Below are positions 35,448 to 44,004 of a stretch of DNA of 64,000 bases, piece by piece. The stretch is from Hymenobacter sediminicola. GTDB lineage: Bacteria > Bacteroidota > Bacteroidia > Cytophagales > Hymenobacteraceae. Location: the NCBI RefSeq assembly GCF_014250515.1, contig NZ_CP060202.1, positions 4,351,501 through 4,415,500 on the forward strand. Reading direction: 5' to 3'. The translations under genes were made by a program, and so were the position numbers. The first letter of the stretch is position 1; each line of letters starts with the position of its first letter. The notes beneath the pieces are model-generated. The model did not search any database. It saw only the letters and a program-made list of their open reading frames with translations, and was not told where the DNA came from.

Positions 35448-36497
35448 ATGCTTACTCCTGATTTCGACCTGTTGATGATGCGCCGTGCGCTGGACTTAGC
35501 CCGGCTTGGCACTGGCACCGCCCGCCCCAACCCGCTGGTTGGCTGCGTTATCACGCACGAGGGCCGCATTATTGGGGAAGGCTGGCACCGGCAGTATGGC
35601 GGGCCACATGCCGAAGTGAATGCCGTAGCAGCCGTAGCCGACCCTATTCTGCTCCCGCATAGCCGCGCCTACGTAACGCTGGAACCCTGCTCCCACCACG
35701 GCAAAACACCTCCCTGTGCCGATCTGCTTATTGAAAAAGGAATTCCGGAAGTGGTAGTCTGCAACCTCGACCCGAACCCACTGGTAGCAGGTCGTGGCTT
35801 GGCTAAGTTGCGTGAAGCAGGCATAACGGTAGAAACGGGTGTTCTGGAGCACGAAGGCCGCTGGCTGAACCGCCGGTTTTTCACGTTTCAGGAGAAAAAG
35901 CGGCCATATGTTGTGCTAAAGTGGGCCGAAACAGCTGATGGCTACCTGGCAGGGCCCTATTATCAGTCGGTGCCTATTAGTGGCGACTTGGCGCGGGTGG
36001 CCGTGCACCAGTGGCGGGCTGAAGAACAGGCTATTCTGGTGGGTACCCGCACGGCCCTGCACGACAATCCGCACCTAACCGTGCGCGACTGGCCTGGCCC
36101 CAACCCAACGCGTATCGTTATCGACAAAAACCTAAGTCTGCCGCCTACGCATCACCTCTTCAATGGGCAGCAACCTACCGTGGTTTATACCTACCGGGAG
36201 CGGGCTACCAAAAATAATGTTGGATTTGTAATGCTTTCCGAAGCCGAAGACCTGTTTCCTCAGATCTTCAACAACTTATACCAGCGCAATGTGCAGTCGG
36301 TGCTGGTAGAAGGTGGCCCAACCGTGCTCAACTCACTGCTGAAGGATGGGCTCTGGGACGAAATTCGGGTGTTGCGCAGTCCTAAGCGGCTGGGCGGCGG
36401 CGTATCGGCCCCGAAGCCGGGCCTTAGCGGGTTGCGGGAGCATTGCCAGCTTAGCGAAGATGAGCTGTTTGTGTACGTGAACGGAGCCAACAAGTAA
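35448..36497 (+). CDS. ribD: Bifunctional riboflavin deaminase-reductase
   Basis: The 349-residue enzyme carries out the two steps after GTP cyclohydrolase II in riboflavin synthesis: deamination then reduction. The N-terminal cytidine-deaminase-like domain has GPHAEVNAV (zinc His and catalytic Glu) and PCSHHGKTPPCADLL (zinc Cys residues) near residues 50-95. The C-terminal reductase domain (about 145-349) contains VVLKWAETADGYLAG and VLVEGGPTVLNSLL. The ATG at 35448 begins MLTPDFDLLMMRRALDLARL, as in relatives. The gene is divergent from prmC, with 94 bp between. Confidence 0.95.
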   Translation: MLTPDFDLLMMRRALDLARLGTGTARPNPLVGCVITHEGRIIGEGWHRQYGGPHAEVNAVAAVADPILLPHSRAYVTLEPCSHHGKTPPCADLLIEKGIPEVVVCNLDPNPLVAGRGLAKLREAGITVETGVLEHEGRWLNRRFFTFQEKKRPYVVLKWAETADGYLAGPYYQSVPISGDLARVAVHQWRAEEQAILVGTRTALHDNPHLTVRDWPGPNPTRIVIDKNLSLPPTHHLFNGQQPTVVYTYRERATKNNVGFVMLSEAEDLFPQIFNNLYQRNVQSVLVEGGPTVLNSLLKDGLWDEIRVLRSPKRLGGGVSAPKPGLSGLREHCQLSEDELFVYVNGANK

Positions 36498-36530
36498 AGC
36501 AGACACCAGTAACTGGAGCAAACCAGCCGC

Positions 36531-36538
36531 TACCTTTG
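36531..36538 (+). promoter_or_regulatory. Probable -7 promoter element before the free-Met sulfoxide reductase gene
   Basis: TACCTTTG matches TAnnTTTG and lies 65 bp upstream of the ATG at 36604. Confidence 0.45.
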
Positions 36539-36603
36539 TTGATACTGCAGCGCACCATAGCGCATAGTACGCTTGCTTGTCACCTCACTTCCGTATTCAA
36601 CCC

Positions 36604-37086
36604 ATGGCCGAAGAACTGCACCTCGATACCACCCTCACTAAAGCCGAACAATACCACCAACTCCTACCCCAGATTGAAGCCCTGACTACCGGCGAACCGG
36701 ATCTGGTGGCCAACCTAGCCAATACCGTGGCCGCGCTCCGGCAGGCTTTCGGTTTTTTCTGGGTAGGCTTCTACCTTGTAAAAGACGAGGAACTGGTGCT
36801 GGGACCATTCCAGGGGCCTATTGCCTGTACCCGCATTCGGCGCGGCAAGGGCGTATGCGGCAGCAGCTGGGCCCAGGCCACTACCCTGCTGGTGCCCGAT
36901 GTAGAGCAGTTTCCCGGCCATATTGCCTGCAGCTCCGAGTCCAAATCTGAAATAGTGGTGCCCGTGTTGAAAGACGGCCAAGTAGTAGCAGTACTCGATG
37001 TGGACAGCGACCAGCTCAACGACTTTGACCACAACGACCAGCAGGCGTTGGAGCAATTGATGGCACTGGCAGCTCGGTGGTTTTAA
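36604..37086 (+). CDS. msrC: Free methionine-R-sulfoxide reductase (GAF type)
   Basis: The ATG at 36604 begins MAEELHLDTTLTKAEQYHQL, and the product has 160 residues. It is a single GAF domain of the fRMsr type, which reduces free Met-R-sulfoxide in the cytoplasm. The three conserved Cys are present: in GPIACTRIRRG, in KGVCGSSWAQ and in HIACSSESKSEIVVPVL (around residues 76, 86 and 110). The segment VAVLDVDSDQLNDFD is the usual family end. The terminator at 37124 is shared with psd. Confidence 0.9.
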   Translation: MAEELHLDTTLTKAEQYHQLLPQIEALTTGEPDLVANLANTVAALRQAFGFFWVGFYLVKDEELVLGPFQGPIACTRIRRGKGVCGSSWAQATTLLVPDVEQFPGHIACSSESKSEIVVPVLKDGQVVAVLDVDSDQLNDFDHNDQQALEQLMALAARWF

Positions 37087-37123
37087 CCGACTATCCTGTC
37101 ATTGCTTAACTCCAGAACAACCG

Positions 37124-37177
37124 ATAACTACACAAAAAGGCCCGACGCTAAAGCGCCGGGCCTTTTTGTGTAGTTAT
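37124..37177. terminator. Bidirectional terminator with 21-bp perfect arms
   Basis: Arms ATAACTACACAAAAAGGCCCG and its complement flank a 12-base loop that is itself partly paired. It lies between msrC and convergent psd (stop 37207). Confidence 0.9.
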
Positions 37178-37206
37178 GCATATAGCTGCTACCGAGTTGT
37201 TAAGCT

Positions 37207-37887
37207 CTAAAACAGGCTTGGCGCTTCGGTTTTCAGCTGGGCAATAACCGTTTGGCCACCCTTTACTTTTTCGCCGATCTGCACTTTCACGTCTGTGTCT
37301 ACGGGCACGAAAATATCGACGCGGGAACCGAACTTGATGAAGCCAAACTCTTCGCCTTGGCTTACTTCGTCGCCCTCGTTTACATACCACACGATGCGGC
37401 GGGCCATAGCGCCGGCAATCTGGCGGAACAGCACAAACGGACCTGCTTCCGACTCCACTACCACCGTAGTACGCTCGTTTTTAGTGCTACTTTTAGGGTG
37501 CCAAGCCACCAGGTAATTGCCGGGATGGTACTTGAAGTAGCGCACAATACCCGAAATCGGGTTGCGGGTGATGTGCACATTAATCGGCGACATGAAAATG
37601 CTGATCTGCTTGCGCACATCATCAAAGTATTCCGGCTCATGCACGTCCTCAATCACCACTACCTTGCCGTCGGCTGGGGCCACGAGCAGGTCTTCGTGGG
37701 TGAATAGGCGCCGGGCCGGGCTCCGGAAAAACTGCAGCAAGAGCAGAAACGCAATGGCTGATGCGCCCGCGAAAATCTGATTGAAGAGCAGGTTTTCCGC
37801 ATTCACCCGGAACAGTAGCAAGTTGATGGCCAACAGGGCCAGCAGGGTAAAGAACAGTATTCGTCGTCCTTCTTTGTGGATCTTCAT
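37207..37887 (-). CDS. psd: Phosphatidylserine decarboxylase, short proenzyme form
   Basis: The 226-residue enzyme removes CO2 from phosphatidylserine to make phosphatidylethanolamine. Two hydrophobic segments near the N-terminus (ILFFTLLALLAINLLLF, IFAGASAIAFLLLLQFF) anchor it in the membrane. The processing site is in FIKFGSRVDIFVPVD (about residue 190), where cleavage before Ser gives the pyruvoyl group. The short length is typical of the psd-type found in Bacteroidota. The phospholipid gene cdsA lies on the same strand two genes upstream. Confidence 0.9.
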   Translation of the reverse strand: MKIHKEGRRILFFTLLALLAINLLLFRVNAENLLFNQIFAGASAIAFLLLLQFFRSPARRLFTHEDLLVAPADGKVVVIEDVHEPEYFDDVRKQISIFMSPINVHITRNPISGIVRYFKYHPGNYLVAWHPKSSTKNERTTVVVESEAGPFVLFRQIAGAMARRIVWYVNEGDEVSQGEEFGFIKFGSRVDIFVPVDTDVKVQIGEKVKGGQTVIAQLKTEAPSLF

Positions 37888-38005
37888 GAAGCGCAGATGT
37901 GGCAGATTACACGGTTTTCGCGGGTAGTGGCGGCCGGTTAATCAATCGGAATACAAAGCAGACAGGCCTGCTTGCGTGACAAAATAGGGTACTCTTTTTA
38001 CAAAG

Positions 38006-38034
38006 ATAGCCCGGACCGTATGGTCCGGGCCTAT
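38006..38034 (-). terminator. Hairpin after gdhA, possible terminator
   Basis: GCCCGGACC and GGTCCGGGC (38009-38030) form a 9-bp stem with a GTAT loop, 77 bp past the gdhA stop. The T-run after it on the minus strand is weak, so it is uncertain. Confidence 0.5.
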
Positions 38035-38106
38035 CAATGGTACGAATTAGCTGCTAAAAAAGTCGAGCTGCGAGCTAGTAAATCCGAAGCGGGCAGCCAG
38101 GCAGGC

Positions 38107-39396
38107 TTAGAAGCCGCCGCGGAAGCGGTACGTCTGGGCTACTTTATCGATGGCTACTACGTAGGCCGCAATGCGCATCGGAATGTTGTATTTCTGGCTG
38201 GTGGCGTACACCTTCTCGAAGGCATCGGACATAATCCGGTCGGCGCGCTCGGTCACCATTTCCTCGGTCCATTTGAAGCCTTGGCGGTTCTGTACCCACT
38301 CGAAGTACGACACAGTTACGCCGCCCGAGTTGGCCAGAATGTCCGGCACCACCATGATACCTTTCTCATTGATGATGGGGTCAGCGGAAGCCGAAGTTGG
38401 ACCATTGGCGCCCTCTACAATTAGCTTGGCCTTGATGTTGTGCGCATTGTGCTCTGTAATAACGTCTTCCACGGCAGCCGGCACCAGTACGTCCACATCG
38501 GAAGTCAGCAGGTCGTCGGCATTGTCCATGAGCGTGGCTCCGTCGAAACCGTCGAGGCGGCCTTTATGAGCGTTTTTGTAGGCTACGGCCTCATCGATGT
38601 TGATGCCAGCCTCATTCCAGTAAGCACCGCTTACGTCAGAAATGCACTTGATTTTCACGCCCTGCTCGCTCAGCAGCTTCGCGGCCCACGAGCCTACATT
38701 GCCGAAGCCCTGCACCGCCGCTGATACCTTAGTGGGGTCCAGATCCAGCTTCTTGAGAGCAGCCAGTGCCGATACCATTACGCCCCGGCCAGTAGCCTCA
38801 GTGCGGCCCAACGAGCCACCCATTACCAGCGGCTTACCCGTCACAACGGCCGGCGACGTAGCACCTACCGTTTTGGAGAATTCGTCCATCAGCCACGCCA
38901 TTTCGCGCGGGCCGGTGCCCATATCGGGAGCCGGAATGTCCTTATCGGGACCGAACACGTCTTTCAGGGCCATAGTGTAGCCGCGGGTCAGACGCTCGAT
39001 TTCGCCGGCGCTCATGGTCGTCGGGTCGCAGATGATACCCCCTTTGGCACCGCCATAGGGTAGGTCAACCACAGCGCACTTCCACGTCATCCAAGCGGCC
39101 AGTGCCTTCACCTCGTCGAGGTGCACGTTTTTGTCGTAGCGGATACCGCCTTTTGAAGGGCCCAGAATGGTGTTGTGCACCACACGGTAGCCTTCAAATA
39201 CGCGCACCTTGCCGTTATCCATCGTGACGGGAATGTGCACGATAACCTGCTTGTCGGGCGCTTTGAGTACGTCGTAAGTTTCTTCGTCAAGACCCAGGAT
39301 TTCCGTGGCCACGTTGAAACGCGACATCATGGATTCGAGGGGATTTTCGGCATCGACGCGGGGAGCCGGCTCTTTGTACACCGTGGTGGCAGCCAT
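38107..39396 (-). CDS. gdhA: Glu/Leu/Phe/Val-type dehydrogenase, glutamate dehydrogenase
   Basis: The 429-residue enzyme interconverts glutamate and 2-oxoglutarate plus ammonia with NAD(P). The dimerisation/catalytic domain has LPYGGAKGGIICDPTTMSAGE with the active-site Lys (near 115), and the nucleotide domain has VQGFGNVGSWAAKLLSEQGV (near 225). The sequence EGANGPTSASADPIINEKGI is another family mark. The length fits the 420-450 residue type. A second member of this superfamily is at 61333. A -7 box lies at 39484. Confidence 0.93.
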   Translation of the reverse strand: MAATTVYKEPAPRVDAENPLESMMSRFNVATEILGLDEETYDVLKAPDKQVIVHIPVTMDNGKVRVFEGYRVVHNTILGPSKGGIRYDKNVHLDEVKALAAWMTWKCAVVDLPYGGAKGGIICDPTTMSAGEIERLTRGYTMALKDVFGPDKDIPAPDMGTGPREMAWLMDEFSKTVGATSPAVVTGKPLVMGGSLGRTEATGRGVMVSALAALKKLDLDPTKVSAAVQGFGNVGSWAAKLLSEQGVKIKCISDVSGAYWNEAGINIDEAVAYKNAHKGRLDGFDGATLMDNADDLLTSDVDVLVPAAVEDVITEHNAHNIKAKLIVEGANGPTSASADPIINEKGIMVVPDILANSGGVTVSYFEWVQNRQGFKWTEEMVTERADRIMSDAFEKVYATSQKYNIPMRIAAYVVAIDKVAQTYRFRGGF

Positions 39397-39483
39397 ACGG
39401 GGTTAGGTTTGGGGGGTGGGGAATTTGAATAAACGGCACTCCGCCGGGGGCGGCAATGAGTGCACGCAGGTCAGTTTGGGGGC

Positions 39484-39491
39484 CAAAGGTA
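39484..39491 (-). promoter_or_regulatory. Probable -7 promoter element of gdhA
   Basis: TACCTTTG on the minus strand matches TAnnTTTG and lies 88 bp upstream of the ATG at 39396, leaving a leader of about 80 bases. Confidence 0.5.
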
Positions 39492-39613
39492 GTGGGTTTA
39501 CTACATACTCGGCCAGACTTGGAAAGTGAAAGAAACCCGCCTTCACTCGGCGTGGCGCACCATACGAGTCTGGGGAATTGCGCGCGGCCCGCTAGAGCCA
39601 AATGTTTCGGCAA

Positions 39614-40501
39614 TTAGCCTAGCAGCAACTGTAGCAGCGCCAGCACAGGCAGAATAAATAGGAAAGCATCAAACCGGTCGAGCAGGCCACCGTGGCCGGG
39701 CATGATGCGGCCGGAGTCCTTGACGCCCACACTGCGCTTGAGCATGGACTCCGCTAAGTCACCGAGCGGGCCGAATACAGCCACTACCCCAGCCACCACG
39801 AGGCGGTAGGTGAGCGAGAGTTCGGGCAGCAGATAGCCCAGCGCCCAGCCCATAGCCAGCGTCAGCAGAAAGCCTCCAATGGCGCCTTCCCAGGTTTTGC
39901 CGGGCGAAATTTTGGGGGCCAGTTTGTGCTTGCCAAACGACTTGCCTGCTGCATACGCTCCAATATCTGAGGACCAGACCAATAGCAGCAGCGCCAGAAT
40001 GCGTCGGTAATCGTAGCCTTGTTCGTTGAACGCCACTACATTGAGCAAGCTCATCGGCAGACTCACGTAAAGAAGACCCAACAGGGCCACGCCTACGTTG
40101 GAAAAAGGCGAGAAATCCTGCTTTTCGCGTGGCCAAGCATACATTTCCCGAAGTATCAGGACGACAGGCAAATTCAGCACCAGCGCCAGCATTCCATTCC
40201 GGACCCACCGAAGCAGATTGGGTAGATTTTGCTGCTCATACACATCAGTTGAGTGCAGCAGAACGGTATGGACATTCTGATAGTAGAAAACACCCGCGAA
40301 AAGCAGCACACTGATGGTTCCTCCCAGCAAGGCCGCTGGCTTGTAGCCCACTTGCCGCATCATGCGGTAAAACTCCCATAGCATGCGCACTTGCACCACG
40401 GCAAAGAATGCCGCAAACGTCCAGGCGCTGTACCAGATGCTGACCAGCAGCATGGCAGCCCCAATCAGACCAAAAAGAATCCGCTGACCTAAGTTGGACA
40501 T
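39614..40501 (-). CDS. cdsA: Phosphatidate cytidylyltransferase
   Basis: The integral membrane enzyme makes CDP-diacylglycerol from phosphatidate and CTP, the branch point of phospholipid synthesis. Its signature is MLKRSVGVKDSGRIMPGHGG followed by LLDRFD near the C-terminus. About eight hydrophobic segments are visible. The start is uncertain: an ATG at 40501 (MSNLGQRILFGLIGAAMLL) gives 295 residues, the usual length, while a longer frame begins at 40579. It lies between gdhA and a CPBP protease gene on the same strand, and psd is near. Confidence 0.92.
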   Translation of the reverse strand: MSNLGQRILFGLIGAAMLLVSIWYSAWTFAAFFAVVQVRMLWEFYRMMRQVGYKPAALLGGTISVLLFAGVFYYQNVHTVLLHSTDVYEQQNLPNLLRWVRNGMLALVLNLPVVLILREMYAWPREKQDFSPFSNVGVALLGLLYVSLPMSLLNVVAFNEQGYDYRRILALLLLVWSSDIGAYAAGKSFGKHKLAPKISPGKTWEGAIGGFLLTLAMGWALGYLLPELSLTYRLVVAGVVAVFGPLGDLAESMLKRSVGVKDSGRIMPGHGGLLDRFDAFLFILPVLALLQLLLG

Positions 40502-40649
40502 CGGCTTTTTGCCCGGCGTGGCAGGATCAGTAGAGACAGAAGGAGCGGTTTCGGACAAAAGGGGAAGTACTAAGGGCACGGGCCCAGGTCAGGGAACAAA
40601 GAGAAGAAGCAGGCAGTGGCGGCCGAAGCCACGCATACCGGGCACGCGG

Positions 40650-41693
40650 CTAGTCGCGGCTGATGTCAACGCCGTCGTGGCTGAGGGTACGGCCAGCGGG
40701 AGGCGGGGTTGTGGGATGCGCAATGGCCGCGCCGCCACGGCCCAGCGTGTGCATTTCGGTGGGCAGCTGCGCGGTGGTGGGCTGTAGCGTGCGTTGGTAG
40801 AGCAACCAAAGCGCCGCGCCAGTCAGAACCAGCGAAATCAACTGCTGCCACCACGGTAGCGCCTCCGTCGAATCGGGGTCGAAGGTGGAGAAAGCGCCGC
40901 GTTGCTGGGCATAAAGCAGCACAATCTGGAAGGCATTCTGCGTGAAGTGGGCCGCCATTGGTACCAGAATATTGCCGCTCCACTCATACAGATAGCCCAA
41001 CAACAGCCCCAGAATGAAGCGCGGGATGAAGCCAAAAAACTGAAAGTGAATAGCACTGAAAATGGCCGCCGCCAGCCACACGCCTACATGCCTAGAGCCA
41101 AACCACTGCACCAGATTCCGCTGCACCACGCCCCGGAACACCAGTTCTTCGGCAATAGCCGGCACCACGGCAATAACCAGCAACCCCACCAGAAACCGAG
41201 TGGGCGAGCTGAACTGCGTGAGGTAGCGCGTTAGCTCCTGGGCGCGCTCTTCCAGCTCGCGGGCCTCAGTTTCCAGGCCTTTCAGGAAGCCGGGAAAGTG
41301 CGCGTTGGCGTTCCATTCTACCAGCCCCGACATAAACGGCACGCTCAGAATTACGGCGCCGGCTGCGCCCAGCAGCCACACGGCCGGCACGGGCCGGCGC
41401 GGCGTGAAATAGTCCTGCAACGAGTAGCCAGTAATCAGGGGCAATGCCAGCGCAGCCCCGCCAAAGCCCACAAACAGCAGCACGCCCTGGCTCAGCATCG
41501 AGACGCCCCAGCCTTGCGGGTTGGCCGACGGGTCTTTCGTGACGTTGCCGATTTCAAGCAGGCCGACGCCAAAAAACAGGTTGCTGAGTACCGCCATCAG
41601 GAAACCGGCCAGGCACAGGGCCAGCAGCATCAGCCCCACCAGCAATAGCAGGTTGACAAATGGGTGTAGACGGCTGGACACGAAACCTTTCAT
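40650..41693 (-). CDS. CPBP-family intramembrane glutamic protease
   Basis: The 347-residue membrane protein has several hydrophobic spans and the Abi/CPBP motifs: EELVFRGVVQRNLV with the Glu-Glu-x-x-x-Arg, then FSAIHFQFFGFIPRFILGLLLGYLYEW (the second motif His) and AAHFTQNAF (the third His). Relatives process prenylated proteins or act in peptide maturation, and some protect against bacteriocins. The C-terminus is hydrophilic and Pro/Thr-rich, and the function in this strain is unknown. It precedes cdsA on the same strand, a common Bacteroidota neighbourhood. Confidence 0.88.
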   Translation of the reverse strand: MKGFVSSRLHPFVNLLLLVGLMLLALCLAGFLMAVLSNLFFGVGLLEIGNVTKDPSANPQGWGVSMLSQGVLLFVGFGGAALALPLITGYSLQDYFTPRRPVPAVWLLGAAGAVILSVPFMSGLVEWNANAHFPGFLKGLETEARELEERAQELTRYLTQFSSPTRFLVGLLVIAVVPAIAEELVFRGVVQRNLVQWFGSRHVGVWLAAAIFSAIHFQFFGFIPRFILGLLLGYLYEWSGNILVPMAAHFTQNAFQIVLLYAQQRGAFSTFDPDSTEALPWWQQLISLVLTGAALWLLYQRTLQPTTAQLPTEMHTLGRGGAAIAHPTTPPPAGRTLSHDGVDISRD

Positions 41694-41718
41694 GGGGCGC
41701 GGGTAGTTAGAAGTGTCG

Positions 41719-41726
41719 TAAATTTG
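41719..41726 (+). promoter_or_regulatory. Probable -7 promoter element of dusB
   Basis: TAAATTTG matches TAnnTTTG and lies 26 bp upstream of the GTG start at 41753. Confidence 0.5.
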
Positions 41727-41752
41727 CGTAAAATCCGCTAACTCCCCTATCC

Positions 41753-42742
41753 GTGGTCTACATCCGCGACATTGCTTTGCCTGATTTCCCGTTGCTGCTC
41801 GCGCCCATGGAGGACGTGTCGGACCCGCCGTTTCGGGCCGTGTGCAAAGCCAACGGCGCCGATTTGATGTACACCGAGTTCATTTCCTCGGAAGGTCTTA
41901 TCCGCGACGCCGCTAAAAGCCGCAAGAAGCTCGACGTGTTCGACTACGAACGGCCCATTGGCATTCAGCTCTTTGGCTCCGATGTGGAGACCATGGGCGA
42001 GTGTGCCCGCATCAGCACCCTGGCGGGCCCCGACCTCATCGACATCAATTACGGCTGTCCCGTGAAGCAAGTAGCCTGCCGCGGTGCCGGCGCCGCTCTA
42101 CTGCGCGACATTCCCAAAATGGTGCAGATGACGGAGGCCGTTGTGAAAGCCACGCACCTGCCCGTAACCGTGAAAACCCGCCTCGGCTGGGACGATACCA
42201 CCAAAAACGTGGAAGACGTGGCCGAGCGGTTGCAGGACATCGGCATTGAGGCCCTCACAGTACACGGCCGCACCCGCGTGCAGATGTATAAGGGCGACGC
42301 CGACTGGCGCCTGATTGCAGCTATCAAAAACAACCCGCGCATCAAAATCCCCATCTTCGGCAACGGCGACATCGACTCGCCCCAGAAAGCCGTGGAATAC
42401 AAAAACCGCTACGGCGTGGATGGTGTGATGATAGGCCGCGCCAGCATCGGCTACCCCTGGATTTTCAGGGAAGTGAAGCACTATGTGGCTACCGGCGAGC
42501 TACTGGCTCCGCCTACCGTGGAGGAACGCGTGAACATGTGCCGCATGCACTTCGAGAAGAGCATTGAGTGGAAAGGTGGGCGCGTGGGCATCTTTGAGAT
42601 GCGCCGCCACTACGCCCAGTATTTCCGGGGCCTCGAAGGCGCCAAGCAGTGGCGTATGCGCCTCGTCGAAACCGATTCTGTGGACGAAGTGCACGCCATC
42701 CTGAACGAAATTATTGCTGCCGAGCCAGTTTTGGTAGGGTAG
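41753..42742 (+). CDS. dusB: tRNA-dihydrouridine synthase, DusB type
   Basis: The 329-residue flavoenzyme reduces uridine to dihydrouridine in tRNA. Its TIM-barrel begins IALPDFPLLLAPMEDVSDPPFR. The catalytic Cys is in INYGCPVKQVACRGAGAALL (near residue 103), and VTVKTRLGWDD, VHGRTRVQMYKGDADW and GNGDIDSPQKAVEY are the usual substrate and FMN motifs. The start is GTG at 41753 (MVYIRDIALPD). It belongs to the DusB group by its C-terminal extension (about residues 245-329). Confidence 0.93.
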   Translation: MVYIRDIALPDFPLLLAPMEDVSDPPFRAVCKANGADLMYTEFISSEGLIRDAAKSRKKLDVFDYERPIGIQLFGSDVETMGECARISTLAGPDLIDINYGCPVKQVACRGAGAALLRDIPKMVQMTEAVVKATHLPVTVKTRLGWDDTTKNVEDVAERLQDIGIEALTVHGRTRVQMYKGDADWRLIAAIKNNPRIKIPIFGNGDIDSPQKAVEYKNRYGVDGVMIGRASIGYPWIFREVKHYVATGELLAPPTVEERVNMCRMHFEKSIEWKGGRVGIFEMRRHYAQYFRGLEGAKQWRMRLVETDSVDEVHAILNEIIAAEPVLVG

Positions 42743-42783
42743 CATCCGTTCTATAGTTTATTGACGTGCTACGACTTGGCTAC

Positions 42784-43944
42784 ATGCGCGTCTGGCTTTT
42801 CATGTTCCTGCTACTGACAGTTGCCGGAGTGCGGAGCTACGCGCAGTTGCCCGATTTTCAGGACTCGGCTGCCGTACGCAAGGCCCACCTGCAGACGATA
42901 TGTGTACGCTCCTACTATCCAGATGAAGAGGACGGCCACTGGGTCCGGGAGCAGCGCACCTACCGGTTTGCGCGCTCGGGTGCCCTAGTGTATTCCATCA
43001 CTCCGCAGACGCCCGAAGAGACAAGCCAGTCCTCCACGTCGGCTGGATGGCATGACGCAGTCAAGGATGACATGGGCCACGTGCTGGCGACGCGGTTTTA
43101 TCAGGATGGCAAGTGGTACCACACGCACCACGCCGTATTCACGGACTGCGGCCACCGGATACAGGAATATGATGAGTACCCGGCCGACTCCACCAGCCCA
43201 GCTTCTTTCCACGCTACCAACTTCTACAGCTACGATGATTGGGGCAACTTTACGGAACAAGTAACCCCCGGCGGTAGTGGCTCCGACCATTTTAGCTTAG
43301 GCACCCGCTACCTCTATTTCTACAACGCCAACCGCCGCCTAACTGCCAAGCTGCGACTGGACGACTTGATAGTACCCGTAGAGCTGGACTCGATGTACTA
43401 CGATGCCGCCGGCAACATGACGCGCCGCGTGAGCTACAACTTGCGCCGCGGCATGACCCAGCTCCGCGACCTGCGCCTATTAACTTTTAACAGCCAGCAC
43501 CAGCTACTCACCGAAAATTCGTTGTGGATGAGCGAGGTACGCGAATACTCCCGCTACGACGGCGACAACCGCTATACGCCCCGTACCGGCCCCGAGCAGC
43601 CCAACCTCTACGGGCAACACATCAGTTACTGGCGCTACCGCTCCGATGGCCAACTGCTCGACGCAACAGAGTACACCGCTCACAACAGGCCCTACCTGGC
43701 CGCCGAAGCACTCCGCGCCGTCACGCATCCGGTCGACAGCCTGTTCCGCTTCACTCGCTACGATAATGCGCCTGAGCTTTGGTACCGGGCGCAGGAAATT
43801 GAAAAGCAGCGCACTACCAACCGCTACAACCAGCGCGGCCACCTGGCAGAGAGCATTGAGGCCAAAAACTCACGACCCGACACTGTATTTCTTCCCGCTG
43901 ACGCGCAGAGCCGCACGCGTTGGCAGTACACCTACTACCAATAG
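42784..43944 (+). CDS. Secreted protein with YD-like repeats, unrecognised
   Basis: The ATG at 42784 (MRVWLFMFLLLTVAGVRSYAQ) begins a signal peptide; an upstream GTG six codons earlier is less likely. The 386-residue product contains repeated short motifs like those of RHS/YD proteins: SYDDWGNFTEQVTPGGSG, YYDAAGNMTRRVSYN, YNQRGHLAESIEAKN. They are sparse and the protein is too small for an RHS toxin. It is probably a periplasmic or surface protein with a beta-helix-like fold. No C-terminal sorting domain is evident; it ends SRTRWQYTYYQ. Function is unknown. Confidence 0.65.
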   Translation: MRVWLFMFLLLTVAGVRSYAQLPDFQDSAAVRKAHLQTICVRSYYPDEEDGHWVREQRTYRFARSGALVYSITPQTPEETSQSSTSAGWHDAVKDDMGHVLATRFYQDGKWYHTHHAVFTDCGHRIQEYDEYPADSTSPASFHATNFYSYDDWGNFTEQVTPGGSGSDHFSLGTRYLYFYNANRRLTAKLRLDDLIVPVELDSMYYDAAGNMTRRVSYNLRRGMTQLRDLRLLTFNSQHQLLTENSLWMSEVREYSRYDGDNRYTPRTGPEQPNLYGQHISYWRYRSDGQLLDATEYTAHNRPYLAAEALRAVTHPVDSLFRFTRYDNAPELWYRAQEIEKQRTTNRYNQRGHLAESIEAKNSRPDTVFLPADAQSRTRWQYTYYQ

Positions 43945-43973
43945 GTTTTCCCAACTGGCACCTATAGGCAGGT

Positions 43974-43981
43974 TATCTTTG
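43974..43981 (+). promoter_or_regulatory. Probable -7 promoter element of the DMT transporter gene
   Basis: TATCTTTG matches TAnnTTTG and lies 23 bp upstream of the ATG at 44005. Confidence 0.55.
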
Positions 43982-44004
43982 TAGGCTTTTGCTCCCTCGC
44001 TCCC

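Noticed and set aside
38006..38034. Hairpin as a riboswitch before psd
   Set aside because: It is downstream of gdhA on its strand and upstream of psd only at a distance; a simple 9-bp stem gives no riboswitch fold. A weak terminator is the simpler reading.
42784..43944. RHS toxin reading of the YD-like protein
   Set aside because: Repeats are few and weak, the protein is under 400 residues, and no toxin or immunity gene is next to it.
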